The notes under the pieces are model-generated. The model worked only from the letters and a program-made list of their open reading frames with translations. It did no database searches and was not told the DNA's origin. A DNA stretch of 64,000 nucleotides. Origin: Comamonas suwonensis. GTDB lineage: Bacteria > Pseudomonadota > Gammaproteobacteria > Burkholderiales > Burkholderiaceae_C. The stretch's first letter is position 1, and every line of letters starts with the position of its first letter. Position numbers and translations under genes: made by a program. Positions 36,809-47,600 of the stretch are shown here, one piece after another. The DNA lies in contig NZ_JABBCQ020000021.1 of NCBI RefSeq assembly GCF_012844455.2, forward strand, positions 1-64,000, written 5' to 3'.

Positions 36809-38160
36809 TATTGATTTTCTTTGCGCGCAAAGTATTCGCGGGTGAGTTGAACAATCACAGGCGAGAGCAGCAACAAAGAGATCAGATTCGGAATCGCCAT
36901 CAGCGCGTTCAGCGTATCGGCCACCAGCCAGGCAAAGTCCAGCGTCGCCACGGCGCCCACAAAGGCGCTGATCGTCCAGAAAATACGGAAAGGCTTTTCG
37001 CAGACGGTGCCAACCAGATACGTCCAGCACTTTTCGCCGTAATAGGCCCAGCCCAGAATGGTGGTGAAGGCAAACACGGACAGACAAACAGCCAGCACAT
37101 ATTTGCCCATGCCCGGCATGGCGGCCTCAAAGCTCTGCGTCGACAGCACCGCGCCCGTGGCACCCGAGTGCCAGACACCGCTGACCACAATGGCCAGACC
37201 GGTCATGGTGCAGACGATGATGGTGTCGATGAACGTACCCATCATGCCGACCAGGCCCGAGAACACCGGATCGCGCGTGGCTCCAGCGGCCTGTGCAATA
37301 CCGGCAGTGCCCAAGCCCGCTTCATTCGAAAAAATACCGCGGGCCACACCCATGCGGATGGCCATCAGCACAGTCGATCCCAAAAAGCCACCGGTTGCCG
37401 CCGAGGGGTTGAAGGCCTGCTCAAAAATCAGCGCAAAGGCCGCAGGAATGCGGTCCACATAGACGCCCAGCACATACAGCACGCAAATGACATAAGCCAC
37501 GCACATGGCGGGAACCAGCTTTTCAGCCACCGCACCAATGCGGGTGATGCCGCCGAGCACCACAGCGCCGGTCATCACAGCCAGCGCCACGCCGGTCACC
37601 CAGTTTTCCAGACCAAAAGCCGTATGCATGGCCGATGCAATGCCGTTGGACTGCACCATGGAGCCAATACCAAAACCAGCCAGACCGCCGAACAAAGCAA
37701 ACAGGGTCCCCAGCCACTTCCACTTGCGGCCCAGACCATTCTTGATGGCGTACATGGGGCCGCCCACCCACTGGCCGTGGTCGTTCTTCTCGCGATATTT
37801 CACCGCCAGCACCACTTCACCGTACTTGGTGGCCATGCCCAGCAATGCGGTCATCCACATCCAGAACAAGGCACCGGGCCCGCCCACGGCAATGGCCGTA
37901 GCCACGCCGGCGATATTGCCCGTGCCCACCGTGGCAGACAGCGCCGTCATCAACGCGGCATAGGGGGTGATGTCGCCATCCGCCTTGTCACCGGGGCGGC
38001 GGCTGCGCCAGATCATGCGGAAGCCCCGCACGATATTGCGCAGCGGCATGAAGCCCAGTCGAATCTGCAGGTAAAAGCCCGTGCCGAGAATCAGCACGAT
38101 CATGGGAACGCCCCAGACAAAGTCGTTAAGGGTCTTGAAGAGTTGGGTTAACCAGTCCAT
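36808..38160 (-). CDS. Sodium:alanine symporter family (AGCS) transporter
   Basis: 450 residues from the ATG at 38160 (MDWLTQLFKTLNDFVWG). About 10-11 membrane segments. Family signatures: ALSATVGTGNIAGVATAIAV and the stretch GGPGALFWMWMTALLGMATK, and later GIFSNEAGLGTAGIA. Inner-membrane Na+-driven uptake of alanine or glycine. Stand-alone gene flanked by gaps. Confidence 0.93.
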   Translation of the reverse strand: MDWLTQLFKTLNDFVWGVPMIVLILGTGFYLQIRLGFMPLRNIVRGFRMIWRSRRPGDKADGDITPYAALMTALSATVGTGNIAGVATAIAVGGPGALFWMWMTALLGMATKYGEVVLAVKYREKNDHGQWVGGPMYAIKNGLGRKWKWLGTLFALFGGLAGFGIGSMVQSNGIASAMHTAFGLENWVTGVALAVMTGAVVLGGITRIGAVAEKLVPAMCVAYVICVLYVLGVYVDRIPAAFALIFEQAFNPSAATGGFLGSTVLMAIRMGVARGIFSNEAGLGTAGIAQAAGATRDPVFSGLVGMMGTFIDTIIVCTMTGLAIVVSGVWHSGATGAVLSTQSFEAAMPGMGKYVLAVCLSVFAFTTILGWAYYGEKCWTYLVGTVCEKPFRIFWTISAFVGAVATLDFAWLVADTLNALMAIPNLISLLLLSPVIVQLTREYFARKENQ

Positions 38161-38432
38161 TGAGTGTCGTCCGCCGCACGCCATCTGGCGCGCAGTCCAT
38201 TAAATGGCAACAGTCACGGAACATGTCTTTCACTCATGAGCATGGCGGGCACACCAGCCAGCGCAAACCGTGTAAGTCTGCGGCGTAGCGCGCCTGTTCT
38301 GTTTGCCGGTTGGCAAAGCGGCCTACTTTAATGCAGTCAGACAAGGCTTAAAGGCAAAAGCGGCCTGCCACCGCACAAACGTGAACCGCGTTGTTTCCGG
38401 TGTCGATCGCTGTGTCCATGGCTCCCCCCCAG

Positions 38433-38984
38433 TCAACGGCCCGGCTTGCGCGGGCGCAGCAGCATTTCATCGCCGCTCATCTGCACATCAAAAAAGCGCA
38501 GAAAATTCTGGCCCAGCAGCGCATCGTCGCTATCGTCACCGGTGTAGCCCGTTCCCACACGCACATCGCGCACGCGCAAGCTGGCAATGCGCACCTCATC
38601 CGCCACCACAATTCGGCCGTCGCGCTCACCGTTGGCGGTGCGAAAGCGCACCTTCTCACCGCCCTCCAGTCCAGCACGGTCGGCCAGCACGTCGGTCACG
38701 CTGACTGAAGATGCGCCCGTATCGACCAGAAAGGTCACAGGCTGGTTGTTCACATAGCCCTTGGCACGAAAGTGCCCGTCCATACCGCGCTCAATGCGCA
38801 CCGTACCATCGGCCAGGACTTTGGCCTGCGCGGGCTTTAGAAAATGCTGCATGGCCAGATACATGCCGCCCATCACCACCAGCCAGAACAGCAAAAACAG
38901 AAAAGTGCTGCGCCGGGCAACGGACTGCGGCGTAGGCTCGGATTGTTGGGGTGAACGCGGCGGTGGCGTGACATTCATGCGCAT
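38433..38984 (-). CDS. Membrane-anchored retropepsin-like aspartic protease (TIGR02281 type)
   Basis: 183 residues. One transmembrane helix at about 27-47 (FLFLLFWLVVMGGMYLAM), then a periplasmic domain with the active-site motif FLVDTGASSVSVTD and the second conserved block ALLGQNFLRFFDVQM. Clan AA proteins of this size act as dimers. Target unknown. ATG at 38984. Confidence 0.88.
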   Translation of the reverse strand: MRMNVTPPPRSPQQSEPTPQSVARRSTFLFLLFWLVVMGGMYLAMQHFLKPAQAKVLADGTVRIERGMDGHFRAKGYVNNQPVTFLVDTGASSVSVTDVLADRAGLEGGEKVRFRTANGERDGRIVVADEVRIASLRVRDVRVGTGYTGDDSDDALLGQNFLRFFDVQMSGDEMLLRPRKPGR

Positions 38985-39129
38985 AGGTACAGATCAGGCA
39001 AAGGACAATGCGCCCATTTTGCCAAGATCACCGCCAGGGTCATCCTGCAGAAGACAGCAGCGCCTTTGGCACAGCCTTTACATTGAAGACTGTTCGTACT
39101 TTTGCAGGCCTTTCAAGGCTATCCCGCCC

Positions 39130-39888
39130 ATGACTACATTCACCCCTGCGGCCTTGGTGCTGCACTATATTTTTGATCCGCTTTGCGGCTGGTGCTACGC
39201 CGCCGCCCCGCTGGTCAAAGCCGCACGCGAAGTGCCCGGCATTCAGGTTCAATGGCATGCAGGCGGCATGCTGACCGGCGACCACACCCGCACTATCACC
39301 GCCGACTGGCGCGAAAAAGTCATGGCCAGCGACCAGCGCATTGCCGAGATGACCGGCCAGCCCTTTGGCGAGGCCTACTTCAACGGCCTGCTGAACGACA
39401 TTGGCGCGCCACTCGACTCCGAGCCCCCCACTACGGCACTGCTGGCGGCTGAAGCGCTCTCAGGTCAAGGCCTGGAAATGTTGTCTGCCCAGCAAAAAGC
39501 CCATTACGTGGACGGCCGCCGCATCAGCGACCCCGCCGTACTGCGCGAGCTGGCCGCCAGCATCGGCCTGGACAGCGCGGCCTATGACGCTGCCTACGCT
39601 GAGCAAAGCGGCGTAGCCACCCATGAACACATTGCCGACAGCCGCCAGTGGCTGGGCATGGTTCAGGGTCAAGGCTTCCCCACTCTGGCGCTGGAGTTTG
39701 ACCACCCCGAACAACCCGGCCAGCGCGCCGTGCAGCGCCTTGAACTGGGTGAATGGCTGGGCGATGTGTCAGGCTGGAAACAGCAACTGGCGGAATGGGT
39801 AGAGCAAATCGCCGCCCTCAACCCACAGCAAGCCGGTGATGCGGACCCCAGCTGCGGACCCGACGGCTGCGAGCTGCCCCCGCGCTGA
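39130..39888 (+). CDS. DsbA-family thioredoxin-fold protein (FrnE-like)
   Basis: 252 residues from the ATG at 39130. HYIFDPLCGWCYAAAPLV has a CGWC redox site with no signal peptide, so the protein is cytoplasmic, as in FrnE/DsbA-like proteins. HIADSRQWLGMVQGQGFPTL carries the cis-Pro region. The tail DPSCGPDGCELPPR has two extra cysteines. Possible oxidoreductase or 2-hydroxychromene isomerase-like role; substrate unknown. Confidence 0.85.
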   Translation: MTTFTPAALVLHYIFDPLCGWCYAAAPLVKAAREVPGIQVQWHAGGMLTGDHTRTITADWREKVMASDQRIAEMTGQPFGEAYFNGLLNDIGAPLDSEPPTTALLAAEALSGQGLEMLSAQQKAHYVDGRRISDPAVLRELAASIGLDSAAYDAAYAEQSGVATHEHIADSRQWLGMVQGQGFPTLALEFDHPEQPGQRAVQRLELGEWLGDVSGWKQQLAEWVEQIAALNPQQAGDADPSCGPDGCELPPR

Positions 39889-39901
39889 TCGCCAGCCCCC
39901 A

Positions 39902-39930
39902 CAAAAACAGCCCCGTCGGGGCTGTTTTTG
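39902..39930. terminator. Bidirectional terminator after the DsbA-like gene
   Basis: CAAAAACAGCCCC (39902-39914) and GGGGCTGTTTTTG (39918-39930) form a perfect 13-base stem around GTC; T-rich on either strand. Confidence 0.85.
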
Positions 39931-40004
39931 TTTAAACGCAATGCACGCGCACCGCTTGATTCGACACGCCTCAAGCGAGAAAGCGAGAGACAGCAAGCAG
40001 GGGC

Positions 40005-40060
40005 CGCCCCGCAGCAAAGCTGTTGTCCCCTTGGGCAAAGGCGCGCAGCGCCTCAGGGGT
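40005..40060. repeat. GC-rich intergenic hairpin element downstream of icd
   Basis: AGGCGC (40039-40044) and GCGCCT (40048-40053) form the inner stem and CCCCT (40027-40031) with AGGGG (40055-40059) the outer. I recall very similar GGCGCGCAGCGCCTCAGGGG blocks as common intergenic elements of Comamonadaceae genomes; only one copy is visible here. On the minus strand it lies just after icd without a T-run. Confidence 0.4.
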
Positions 40061-40067
40061 AACTTGG

Positions 40068-41330
40068 CTAGTCCATCATGGAAATGACCACATCCCCAAA
40101 CTTCGAGCACGACACCTGCGTCGCGCCATCCATCAAGCGAGCGAAGTCATAGGTCACATGCTTGCTCAGAATTGCTTTCTCCAGCGATTGCACGATCAGG
40201 TCCGCCGCTTCACGCCAGCCCATATGGCGCAGCATCATCTCCGCGCACAGAATCATGGAGCCGGGGTTCACATAGTCCTTGCCCGCATAGCGCGGTGCCG
40301 TGCCGTGCGTGGCTTCAAAGCAGGCAATCGTCTCCGACATATTGGCGCCAGGCGCAATGCCGATACCGCCCACCTGCGCGGCCAGCGCATCCGAGATGTA
40401 GTCACCATTGAGATTCAGCGTGGCCACCACCGAATACTCAGCCGGGCGCATGAGAATCTGCTGCAGGAAGGCATCGGTGATGGAATCCTTGATGATGATG
40501 TCTTTGCCCGTCTTCGGGTTCTTGATGCGACACATGGGGCCGCCATCCATCAGCTCGGCACCGAACTCGCGCTGCGCCAACGCATAGCCCCAGTCACGGA
40601 AAGCGCCTTCCGTGTATTTCATGATGTTGCCCTTGTGAACCAGGGTCACGCTGGGGTGGTTGTGATCGATGGCGTACTGGATCGCCTTGCGCACCAGTCG
40701 CTCCGTGCCCTCGCGCGACACGGGCTTGATGCCGATGCCCGAGGTCTCCGGAAAGCGAATCCTGCTGGAGCCCAGTTCCTTGGCCAGAAAGTCAATGAGC
40801 TTTTTCACCTTCTCGCTGCCCGCCGCATACTCGATGCCCGCGTAAATGTCTTCCGAGTTCTCACGGAAGATCACCATATTCGTCTTCTCAGGCTCCTTCA
40901 GCGGCGAAGGCACGCCCTTGAAATACTGCACGGGGCGCAGACAGACATAAAGATCCAGCTCCTGGCGCAACGCCACGTTCAGCGAACGAATGCCGCCACC
41001 CACAGGCGTGGTCAGCGGGCCTTTGATGGACACAGCGTAGTCGCGCACGGCAGCGACCGTCTCTTCGGGCAGCCATACATCGGGGCCATAGGTGCGCACG
41101 GCCTTTTCGCCCGCAAACACTTCCATCCAGGCAATCTTGCGCTGGCTGCCATAGACCTTGGCCACGGCAGCATCGACCACCTTGCGCATCACCGGCGTCA
41201 CATCGACACCGACGCCATCACCTTCAATAAAAGGAATGATGGGCTGGTCAGGAACGTTCAACGTCTTGTCCGCATTGACGCTGATCTTCTCGCCCTGCGG
41301 CGGAACCTGAATGTGCTGGGTCTGGCTCAT
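40068..41330 (-). CDS. icd: NADP-dependent isocitrate dehydrogenase (homodimeric type)
   Basis: 420-codon gene from the ATG at 41330 ([16 protein letters not shown]). [35 protein letters not shown] with the substrate Ser, [14 protein letters not shown], and [19 protein letters not shown] with [14 protein letters not shown] are diagnostic of E. coli-type Icd. It decarboxylates isocitrate to 2-oxoglutarate in the TCA cycle. A second, unrelated monomeric isocitrate dehydrogenase lies at the right edge of the window. Confidence 0.96.
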   Translation of the reverse strand: MSQTQHIQVPPQGEKISVNADKTLNVPDQPIIPFIEGDGVGVDVTPVMRKVVDAAVAKVYGSQRKIAWMEVFAGEKAVRTYGPDVWLPEETVAAVRDYAVSIKGPLTTPVGGGIRSLNVALRQELDLYVCLRPVQYFKGVPSPLKEPEKTNMVIFRENSEDIYAGIEYAAGSEKVKKLIDFLAKELGSSRIRFPETSGIGIKPVSREGTERLVRKAIQYAIDHNHPSVTLVHKGNIMKYTEGAFRDWGYALAQREFGAELMDGGPMCRIKNPKTGKDIIIKDSITDAFLQQILMRPAEYSVVATLNLNGDYISDALAAQVGGIGIAPGANMSETIACFEATHGTAPRYAGKDYVNPGSMILCAEMMLRHMGWREAADLIVQSLEKAILSKHVTYDFARLMDGATQVSCSKFGDVVISMMD

Positions 41331-41680
41331 GCTGTGAAATCTCCTGATCTTGAATACTGTGCGGCGGCGCACCTTGCTGGTGCTTGTCTTGACCCTGATT
41401 TTGGCATCTCTGCGCGAGCCTCCACCCAGATTGGTGCAGGAATCACGTTTTGAGAGCAAAGAGCAGGCATCACTTACCCGCCTTACTCAGTCCATCTCAA
41501 GAATAACCGCATAAAACCAGCCGTTGCAGCGCTGCAAAAAATGGCTCAAACCTGCTTGAACCTAGCAGTCCATGCCCACAACGCCTGCAAAATAGAAAGC
41601 GATACAGACTTTCCGTGCCTAGCGCGTGAGAACATGTTTCTGGTTCTGGTTTTCGATCCCCTGTCTGGCATGCAAGGCTT

Positions 41681-42205
41681 ATGAAGAACTCTCTCGACAA
41701 GACCTCTCTCCAACGCACTCAAAAAAGTCCACGCTCCCGCTGGCTCGCTCTGGCATCGACGGCCCTGCTCGCCCTTGCCAGTGTGAGCAGCATGACGCCC
41801 GCCATGGCCCGCGATGAAGGCCAGCCGCAGATGAACCTGCGCCGTGTAGACCTGACCGCCGGCATGTACCGTATCGACACACAACTCGCCCAGACGCCCC
41901 AGCAGCGTGAGATCGGGCTCATGTTCCGCAAAGAGATGCCCCAGCAAGAAGGCATGCTCTTCATCTTTGATGTGCCCGGAGTGCAATGCTTCTGGATGCG
42001 CAACACCTTGCTGCCACTCACCGCCGCCTTTGTGGCCGACGACGGCACCATCGTCAACCTGGCCGACATGAAGCCCATGAGCGACGACTCCCACTGCTCG
42101 GCCAAACCCGTGCGCTATGTGCTGGAAATGAATCAGGGCTGGTTTGCCAAGCGCGGCATCAAGGCTGGAGCCAAACTCAGCGGCGCGCCGTTCGTTCGCC
42201 AGTAA
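41681..42205 (+). CDS. DUF192-family secreted protein
   Basis: 174 residues with a signal peptide (hydrophobic WLALASTALLALASVSS, cleavage near AMA at about 43). The DUF192 core is clear: QTPQQREIGLMFRKEMPQQEGMLFIF (two pieces), FWMRNTLLPLTAAFV and YVLEMNQGWFAKRGIKAG. Periplasmic, function unknown. Confidence 0.88.
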   Translation: MKNSLDKTSLQRTQKSPRSRWLALASTALLALASVSSMTPAMARDEGQPQMNLRRVDLTAGMYRIDTQLAQTPQQREIGLMFRKEMPQQEGMLFIFDVPGVQCFWMRNTLLPLTAAFVADDGTIVNLADMKPMSDDSHCSAKPVRYVLEMNQGWFAKRGIKAGAKLSGAPFVRQ

Positions 42206-42616
42206 CTCCTGATTTGGTAGCTGTAGGCGCTTTGAAGGATTGGGCCTGGGGCTGATTTCATTCGAAATTCACCTTAGCTCAGCGCATCAAAAATCAAAGG
42301 GCGTTGTTGCATGTACGGAGGGCCACGCATGAATGCATGCGCTGATTCTTATGGCAAGACGTCCCGCTCGCAAAGAACTGTAGTTGCAGCTATCGCCCTG
42401 AGCTCCAAGAAACGGGTCGCAACCCCATGGGCCGAGACATACTCAGCTCCAGACAACACATCGTCGTAGATACCAGAGGCATCCAGCGGGTGAGCCTCCT
42501 CAACAGAGCCAGCAGGCATGGCTCCAAGATGTTCGAGAGGATTCGTGGATAAGTGGCATTCGCAGCCCTACTACGCACAAAGCGTCATTGCGCAGGCGTG
42601 CGTAATCCGGGGCGAT
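42206..42616. other. 411-base gap between DUF192 gene and tetR-like gene
   Basis: No full gene. On the minus strand 42349-42519 a 56-codon frame (MPAGSVEEAHPLDASGIYDD..., ending ERDVLP) has protein-like composition and could be a gene remnant; I recognise no family. Confidence 0.35.
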
Positions 42617-43168
42617 TCAATCCTTGCGTATGACTCCGTGCAAAAGAGCTTGTTCTGCCAACTGAGCCAATGCGGCCCGTGGTATGCGTCCTCTGCGTTC
42701 GCCATCGATCAGCGCAATCAGCGTTCCTAACCAGAGCTCGGTCAGCGTTGCTGCACTGAAGTCGATACGAAACACGCCTTCTTGCTGGCCACGCAGAAAA
42801 AATGCATCGACCTTGGGCTCCCAGGCCGCTGTCTCCTCCACCGGTTTGTCGACTTCGTTCCAGTAATAGGTCAGAAACAGCGTGAATTCGCGGTGCTCAA
42901 GGTGTTTGGCATTGAGCCGCCTGAGGGCCTCCAGTACCGGCCCTTCATCGATCAGGGCCTCATCCAGCGCATCGTCAAGTGTGCGCAGACTTTGGTCGAG
43001 CAGGCGCTTGACGAGCAACTCTCGCGTGGGGCAGAACCGGTAAAGCGTGGTCTTGCTGATGCCGATGGCCGTGGCCAGTTCCTGCAAGGTGGCACGTGGC
43101 TGATTGACCAGCGCCAGCGCCAGCGGGGCAAGGATTGCGGAGTTTTCGGAAAGGGCTGTTGTTTTCAT
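42617..43168 (-). CDS. TetR-family repressor of the adjacent RND efflux operon
   Basis: 183 residues. Helix-turn-helix at about 28-48 (TLQELATAIGISKTTLYRFC), followed by the variable ligand domain with HREFTLFLTYYWNEVDKP. It is divergent from the RND operon with 192 bases between; that gap has two palindromes of the same architecture (TGAATC, six bases, GATTCA), one near each gene, so it very likely represses both its own gene and the pump. Confidence 0.9.
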   Translation of the reverse strand: MKTTALSENSAILAPLALALVNQPRATLQELATAIGISKTTLYRFCPTRELLVKRLLDQSLRTLDDALDEALIDEGPVLEALRRLNAKHLEHREFTLFLTYYWNEVDKPVEETAAWEPKVDAFFLRGQQEGVFRIDFSAATLTELWLGTLIALIDGERRGRIPRAALAQLAEQALLHGVIRKD

Positions 43169-43195
43169 CGTGGCTCCGGTTGGGTCGGATATGTA

Positions 43196-43213
43196 TGAAT
43201 CTATTTTGATTCA
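43196..43213. promoter_or_regulatory. Candidate TetR operator 1 (next to the regulator gene)
   Basis: TGAATC (43196-43201), six bases, GATTCA (43208-43213), 28 bases upstream of the regulator's ATG. Same half-sites and spacing as the operator at 43282-43309. Confidence 0.65.
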
Positions 43214-43281
43214 AGCAGCCAAGCTATTGCTCTCAGGTACTGAGTTTAAGTAGCAGCTATATCACTTGAATCTTGAAAGGT

Positions 43282-43309
43282 CTTATTGAATCAAAATTGA
43301 TTCAATAAG
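43282..43309. promoter_or_regulatory. Candidate TetR operator 2 (next to the efflux genes)
   Basis: Perfect 28-base palindrome: CTTATTGAATCAA (43282-43294), AA, TTGATTCAATAAG (43297-43309). Its core TGAATC-N6-GATTCA is identical in design to operator 1. It lies 52 bases before the membrane-fusion gene. Confidence 0.75.
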
Positions 43310-43360
43310 TATCTTCATGCATCATCCGCGTCTTTCTAGATTTGACAAGGCGCAAAAGCC

Positions 43361-44542
43361 ATGAAGACAAGAAGCCGGGAAATGCGCAGATGGCCAGCCC
43401 TCGCCGCAGTGGCAGCCGCAATGGTGTTGGCAGGATGCATTCAGAAGGATGCGGAGGGGCCATCGCAAGAGTTGCCGGTGGTGGATGTCATGACCGTCAA
43501 GACCAGGTCGCTAACGCTTACGGATGAACTCCCCGGACGTATCGAGCCTGTGCGCGTGGCGGAAGTGCGCGCCAGAGTGCCAGGCATTGTGCTGAGCCGT
43601 CACTTCAAGGAAGGGGCTGACGTGAAGGCCGGCGATGTGCTGTTCAACATCGACCCGGCCCCACTGCGTGCGGCACTGGCCCGTGCGCAGGGCGAGCTGG
43701 CGCGGACCGACGCAGCGTTGCTGGATGCACAGTCCGTGGTGCGCCGCTATGAGCCGCTGGTCGCGCAGGATGCGGTGAGCCGTCAGGATTTCGATACAGC
43801 CAAGGCCACGTTGAATAGCGCCAAGGCCCTGCGCCAATCGGCTCAGGCCGATGTGGAGACGGCACGCCTGAATCTGGACTACGCCACCGTGAAGGCTCCC
43901 ATCTCGGGCCGAATTGGCCGAGCCCTGGTGACGGAAGGTGCCTTGGTCGGTCAAGGCGAGGCCACACCGATGGCGGTGATCCAGCAGCTTGATCCGATCT
44001 ATGCCGACTTCCGCCAGCCCGCAGCGCTGGCCACACGTTTGCGCGCTCAGCACCTGAATGGGGATGCTGCAAAACAGAGCACGCGCCTCACGCTGGTTGC
44101 GGACGGTATGGATGAAGCGCGCCAGGGGCGGATGCTTTTCTCCGATGTGACCGTAGATCGCGGCACCGGCCAGCTATCGCTGCGCGGTGAGTTTCCCAAC
44201 AAGGACGGTTTGCTGCTGCCCGGAATGTTTGTGCGTGTGACGGTCAGTCAGGGGGAAGAGCCAAGCGCCATCCTTGTTCCGCAGCGTGCGGTGCAGCGCG
44301 GCAGCGATGGATTGGCCCATGTACTGGTTCTCGATGAACAGGACACGGTGCACTCCCAGCCTGTCACCACAGCGGCCATGTATGGCGCTGAATGGCATAT
44401 CACCAATGGTCTGAAGGCGAACGCCCGTGTTCTGGTTGGCGGTCTGGCCGCAGCTGTGCCCGGAGCCAAAGTGCAAGTGAGAGCCGAGACACACAAAGTG
44501 GCAGACACCGCAAAAGACTCCGTTGATGCTACAAAAAATTGA
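43361..44542 (+). CDS. RND efflux periplasmic adaptor (membrane fusion) lipoprotein
   Basis: 393 residues. Lipoprotein signal with lipobox VLAGC near residue 24-28. Family elements: LPGRIEPVRVAEVRARVPGIV, FKEGADVKAGDVLFNIDP, a coiled-coil hairpin at about 95-165, and LDYATVKAPISGRIGRALVTEG. It links the pump to the outer-membrane channel. First gene of a three-gene operon (AcrA/MexA type). Confidence 0.93.
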   Translation: MKTRSREMRRWPALAAVAAAMVLAGCIQKDAEGPSQELPVVDVMTVKTRSLTLTDELPGRIEPVRVAEVRARVPGIVLSRHFKEGADVKAGDVLFNIDPAPLRAALARAQGELARTDAALLDAQSVVRRYEPLVAQDAVSRQDFDTAKATLNSAKALRQSAQADVETARLNLDYATVKAPISGRIGRALVTEGALVGQGEATPMAVIQQLDPIYADFRQPAALATRLRAQHLNGDAAKQSTRLTLVADGMDEARQGRMLFSDVTVDRGTGQLSLRGEFPNKDGLLLPGMFVRVTVSQGEEPSAILVPQRAVQRGSDGLAHVLVLDEQDTVHSQPVTTAAMYGAEWHITNGLKANARVLVGGLAAAVPGAKVQVRAETHKVADTAKDSVDATKN

Positions 44543-44606
44543 GCAACAAACGTCTGTATGTCGGATGCTGACTGAACAAAATACCCGCCCTGTACAAGGA
44601 TAGACA

Positions 44607-47600
44607 ATGTCCCGGTTCTTCATTGATCGCCCCAAGCTTGCCTGGGTCGTGGCGATCTTCATCCTGCTCGGCGGATTGCTGGCGATTCCGATGCTCCCTG
44701 TGGCGCAGTTTCCGAACGTCGCTCCGCCGCAAATTTCCATCTCGGCAACCTATCCGGGGGCGTCGGCCACCACAGTCATGGAGTCGGTCACCAGCGTCAT
44801 CGAGGAAGAGCTCAATGGCACCAAGGGCCTGCTCTATTTCGATTCGTCCAGCGGCTCCACGGGGCTGGCTGAAATCACGGCCACGTTCGCGCCAGGCACC
44901 GACCCCGCACTCGCTCAGGTGGAAGTGCAAAACCGCATCAAGAAAGCCGAAGCGCGCTTGCCCTCTTCCGTGATGCAGATGGGATTGCAGGTCGAGCAAG
45001 CCAGCGCCAGCTTTCTGCTGATCTACTCGCTGACCTACAAGGGCGACGATAGCGGCAAGAACGAAGTCCGGCTGTCCGACTACGCGGTACGCAATATCAA
45101 CAACGAGATTCGCCGAGTGCCCGGTGTTGGCAAGGTGCAGTTCTTTGGCGCCGATGTGGCCATGCGGGTATGGATTGACCCTCAGAAATTGCTGAGCTAC
45201 GGGCTGTCGGTCGCCGATGTGAACGCAGCCATCGCCGCGCAGAATGCGCAGGTACCGGCAGGCAGCTTCGGCAGCCAACCGGGTTCTGCAGAGCAGGAGC
45301 TGAGCGCGACCATCGCGGTCAAGGGCACGTTGAGCTCGCCCGAGGAATTCGGCCAGATCGTGCTGCACGCCAAGGCCGACGGCTCGGTGGTGTATCTGGC
45401 GAATGTGGCCCGTCTCGAGGTGGGTCAGCTCGACTACAGCTTTGCCTCGCGCGAGGATGGCCACAAAGGTGTGGCTGCGGCCGTACAGCTCGCACCCGGA
45501 GCTAATGCCCTGAAGACCGCCAAGGCCGTCAAGGAGCGACTGGATGAGCTGTCAAAAAATTTCCCCAGCGACATTCAGCACACAGTGCCCTATGACACCT
45601 CCCGCTTCGTCGAGGTAGCCATCAGCAAGGTGATCACGACGTTGATCGAAGCCGTGGTGCTGGTGTTTCTGGTGATGTGGTTGTTCTTGCAGAACCTGCG
45701 CTATACGCTGATCCCCACCATCGTGGTCCCTGTGTGTCTGGCGGGCACGCTGGCGGTGATGTATGCGCTGGGCTTCTCGGTCAACATGATGACCATGTTC
45801 GGCATGGTGCTGGCCATCGGCATTCTGGTGGACGACGCCATCGTTGTAGTGGAGAACGTCGAGCGCATCATGGCCGAAGAAGGACTGTCGCCGCTGGCGG
45901 CAACCGTGAAGGCGATGCAGCAAGTCTCAGGTGCCATCGTCGGCATCACCCTGGTGCTGGTGGCGGTGTTCCTGCCGCTGGCCTTCATGGGCGGTTCGGT
46001 GGGTGTGATCTACCGGCAGTTCTCGCTTTCACTGGCGGTGTCCATCCTGTTCTCGGGCTTGCTGGCGCTGACCTTCACGCCGGCGCTGTGTGCCACGCTG
46101 CTCAAGCCCATCCCCCAGGGACACCATGAAGAGAAGAAAGGCTTTTTCGGCTGGTTCAATCGCTACTTCGAAAAGCTGACCGAGCGCTTTTCTCTGCTCA
46201 ATCAGCGGCTGGTCAAGCGCGCGGGCCGCTACATGCTCATCTACGTCGCCATTGTGGGCGGGCTGGGCTTGGCCTATACACGCATGCCGGAGTCCTTCGT
46301 TCCGACCGAAGACATGGGTTACTACATCGTCAGCGTGCAGCTGCCGCCGGGTGCGACCGAGACCCGCACGACCGCCGTGGTGCGTGACATGGAAGCATTT
46401 GTGCAAAGTCGTCCGGCCACGGCGCAGACAGAATTCCTCATGGGCTACAGCTTCTCCGGCATGGGACAGAACACAGCGATGGCATTCGTCACCCTCAAGG
46501 ACTGGTCTCTGCGCGGTGCCGGACAGGCGGCTTCAGACGAAGTTCAGGCTTTCAACCAGCGTTTTGGCAGTCTGTCGGATGGCACGGCCATGGCTGTGGA
46601 GCCTCCGGCCATTGATGGTCTCGGTAATTCCGGTGGCTTTTCGCTGCGGCTGCAAGACCGCGCCAGTCTGGGCCGCGAGGCGCTGATTGCCGCACGTGAC
46701 GAGCTGCTGAAGAAAGCCAACGCGTCGCCGGTGATCGCCTATGCCATGATGGAAAACCTCGAAGACGCTCCCCAGTTGCGCATGGATATCGACCGCCGCA
46801 AGGCCCAGGCTCAGGGCGTGAGCTTTGCGACCATCAGCGCGGCGCTTTCCACGGCTTACGGGTCGGCGGTGATCAACGAGTTTCCGAATGCCGGTCGTCT
46901 GCAGCGTGTGGTGGTGCAAGCCGATACGAAATCACGCATGACGCCTGAAGACCTGCTGCGTCTGTATGTGCCCAACTCTCAGGGGCAGCAGGTGCCGCTT
47001 GCTTCTTTTGCCACGGTGGACTGGGAGATGGGGCCGGTGCAGATTTCGCGCTACAACGGCTACCCGGCCTTCCGCATTGCGGGGGATGCCAAGCCTGGTC
47101 ACACCACGGGTGAAGCCATGGCCGAGCTCGAACGCATCATGGGCGAGATGCCAGCCGGCATAGGCTATGAATGGACCGCACTGTCTTACCAGGAAAAGGC
47201 TGCAGGCGCGCAGGCGCCCAAGCTCTTTGCCCTAGCCATTGTGGTGGTGTTCCTGCTGTTGGTGGCCTTGTACGAAAGCTGGAGCATTCCCGCCGCAGTC
47301 ATGCTGATCGTGCCCATCGGTGCGCTGGGCTCGGTGCTGGCGACTTCGGCCATGGGATTGTCCAATGACGTGTACTTCAAGGTGGGCTTGATCACCATCA
47401 TCGGCCTTGCCGCAAAGAACGCCATTCTGATTGTGGAGTTCGCCAAGGACCTGCATGAACGCGGCCACTCGCTGATGGACGCTGCATTGCAGGCGGCACG
47501 CTTGCGATTTCGCCCGATTGTGATGACCTCTTTGGCCTTCATTCTGGGTGTGGTTCCTCTGGCGCTGGCCACAGGTGCGGGCGCATCCAGTCAGGCCGCC

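Noticed and set aside
36811..38151. Plus-strand open frame of 446 codons antisense to the AGCS symporter
   Set aside because: His/Gln/Gly-rich shadow translation without any motif; the symporter signatures on the minus strand are clear.
40023..41453. Plus-strand open frame of 476 codons antisense to icd
   Set aside because: Shadow frame; icd on the opposite strand is complete and conserved.
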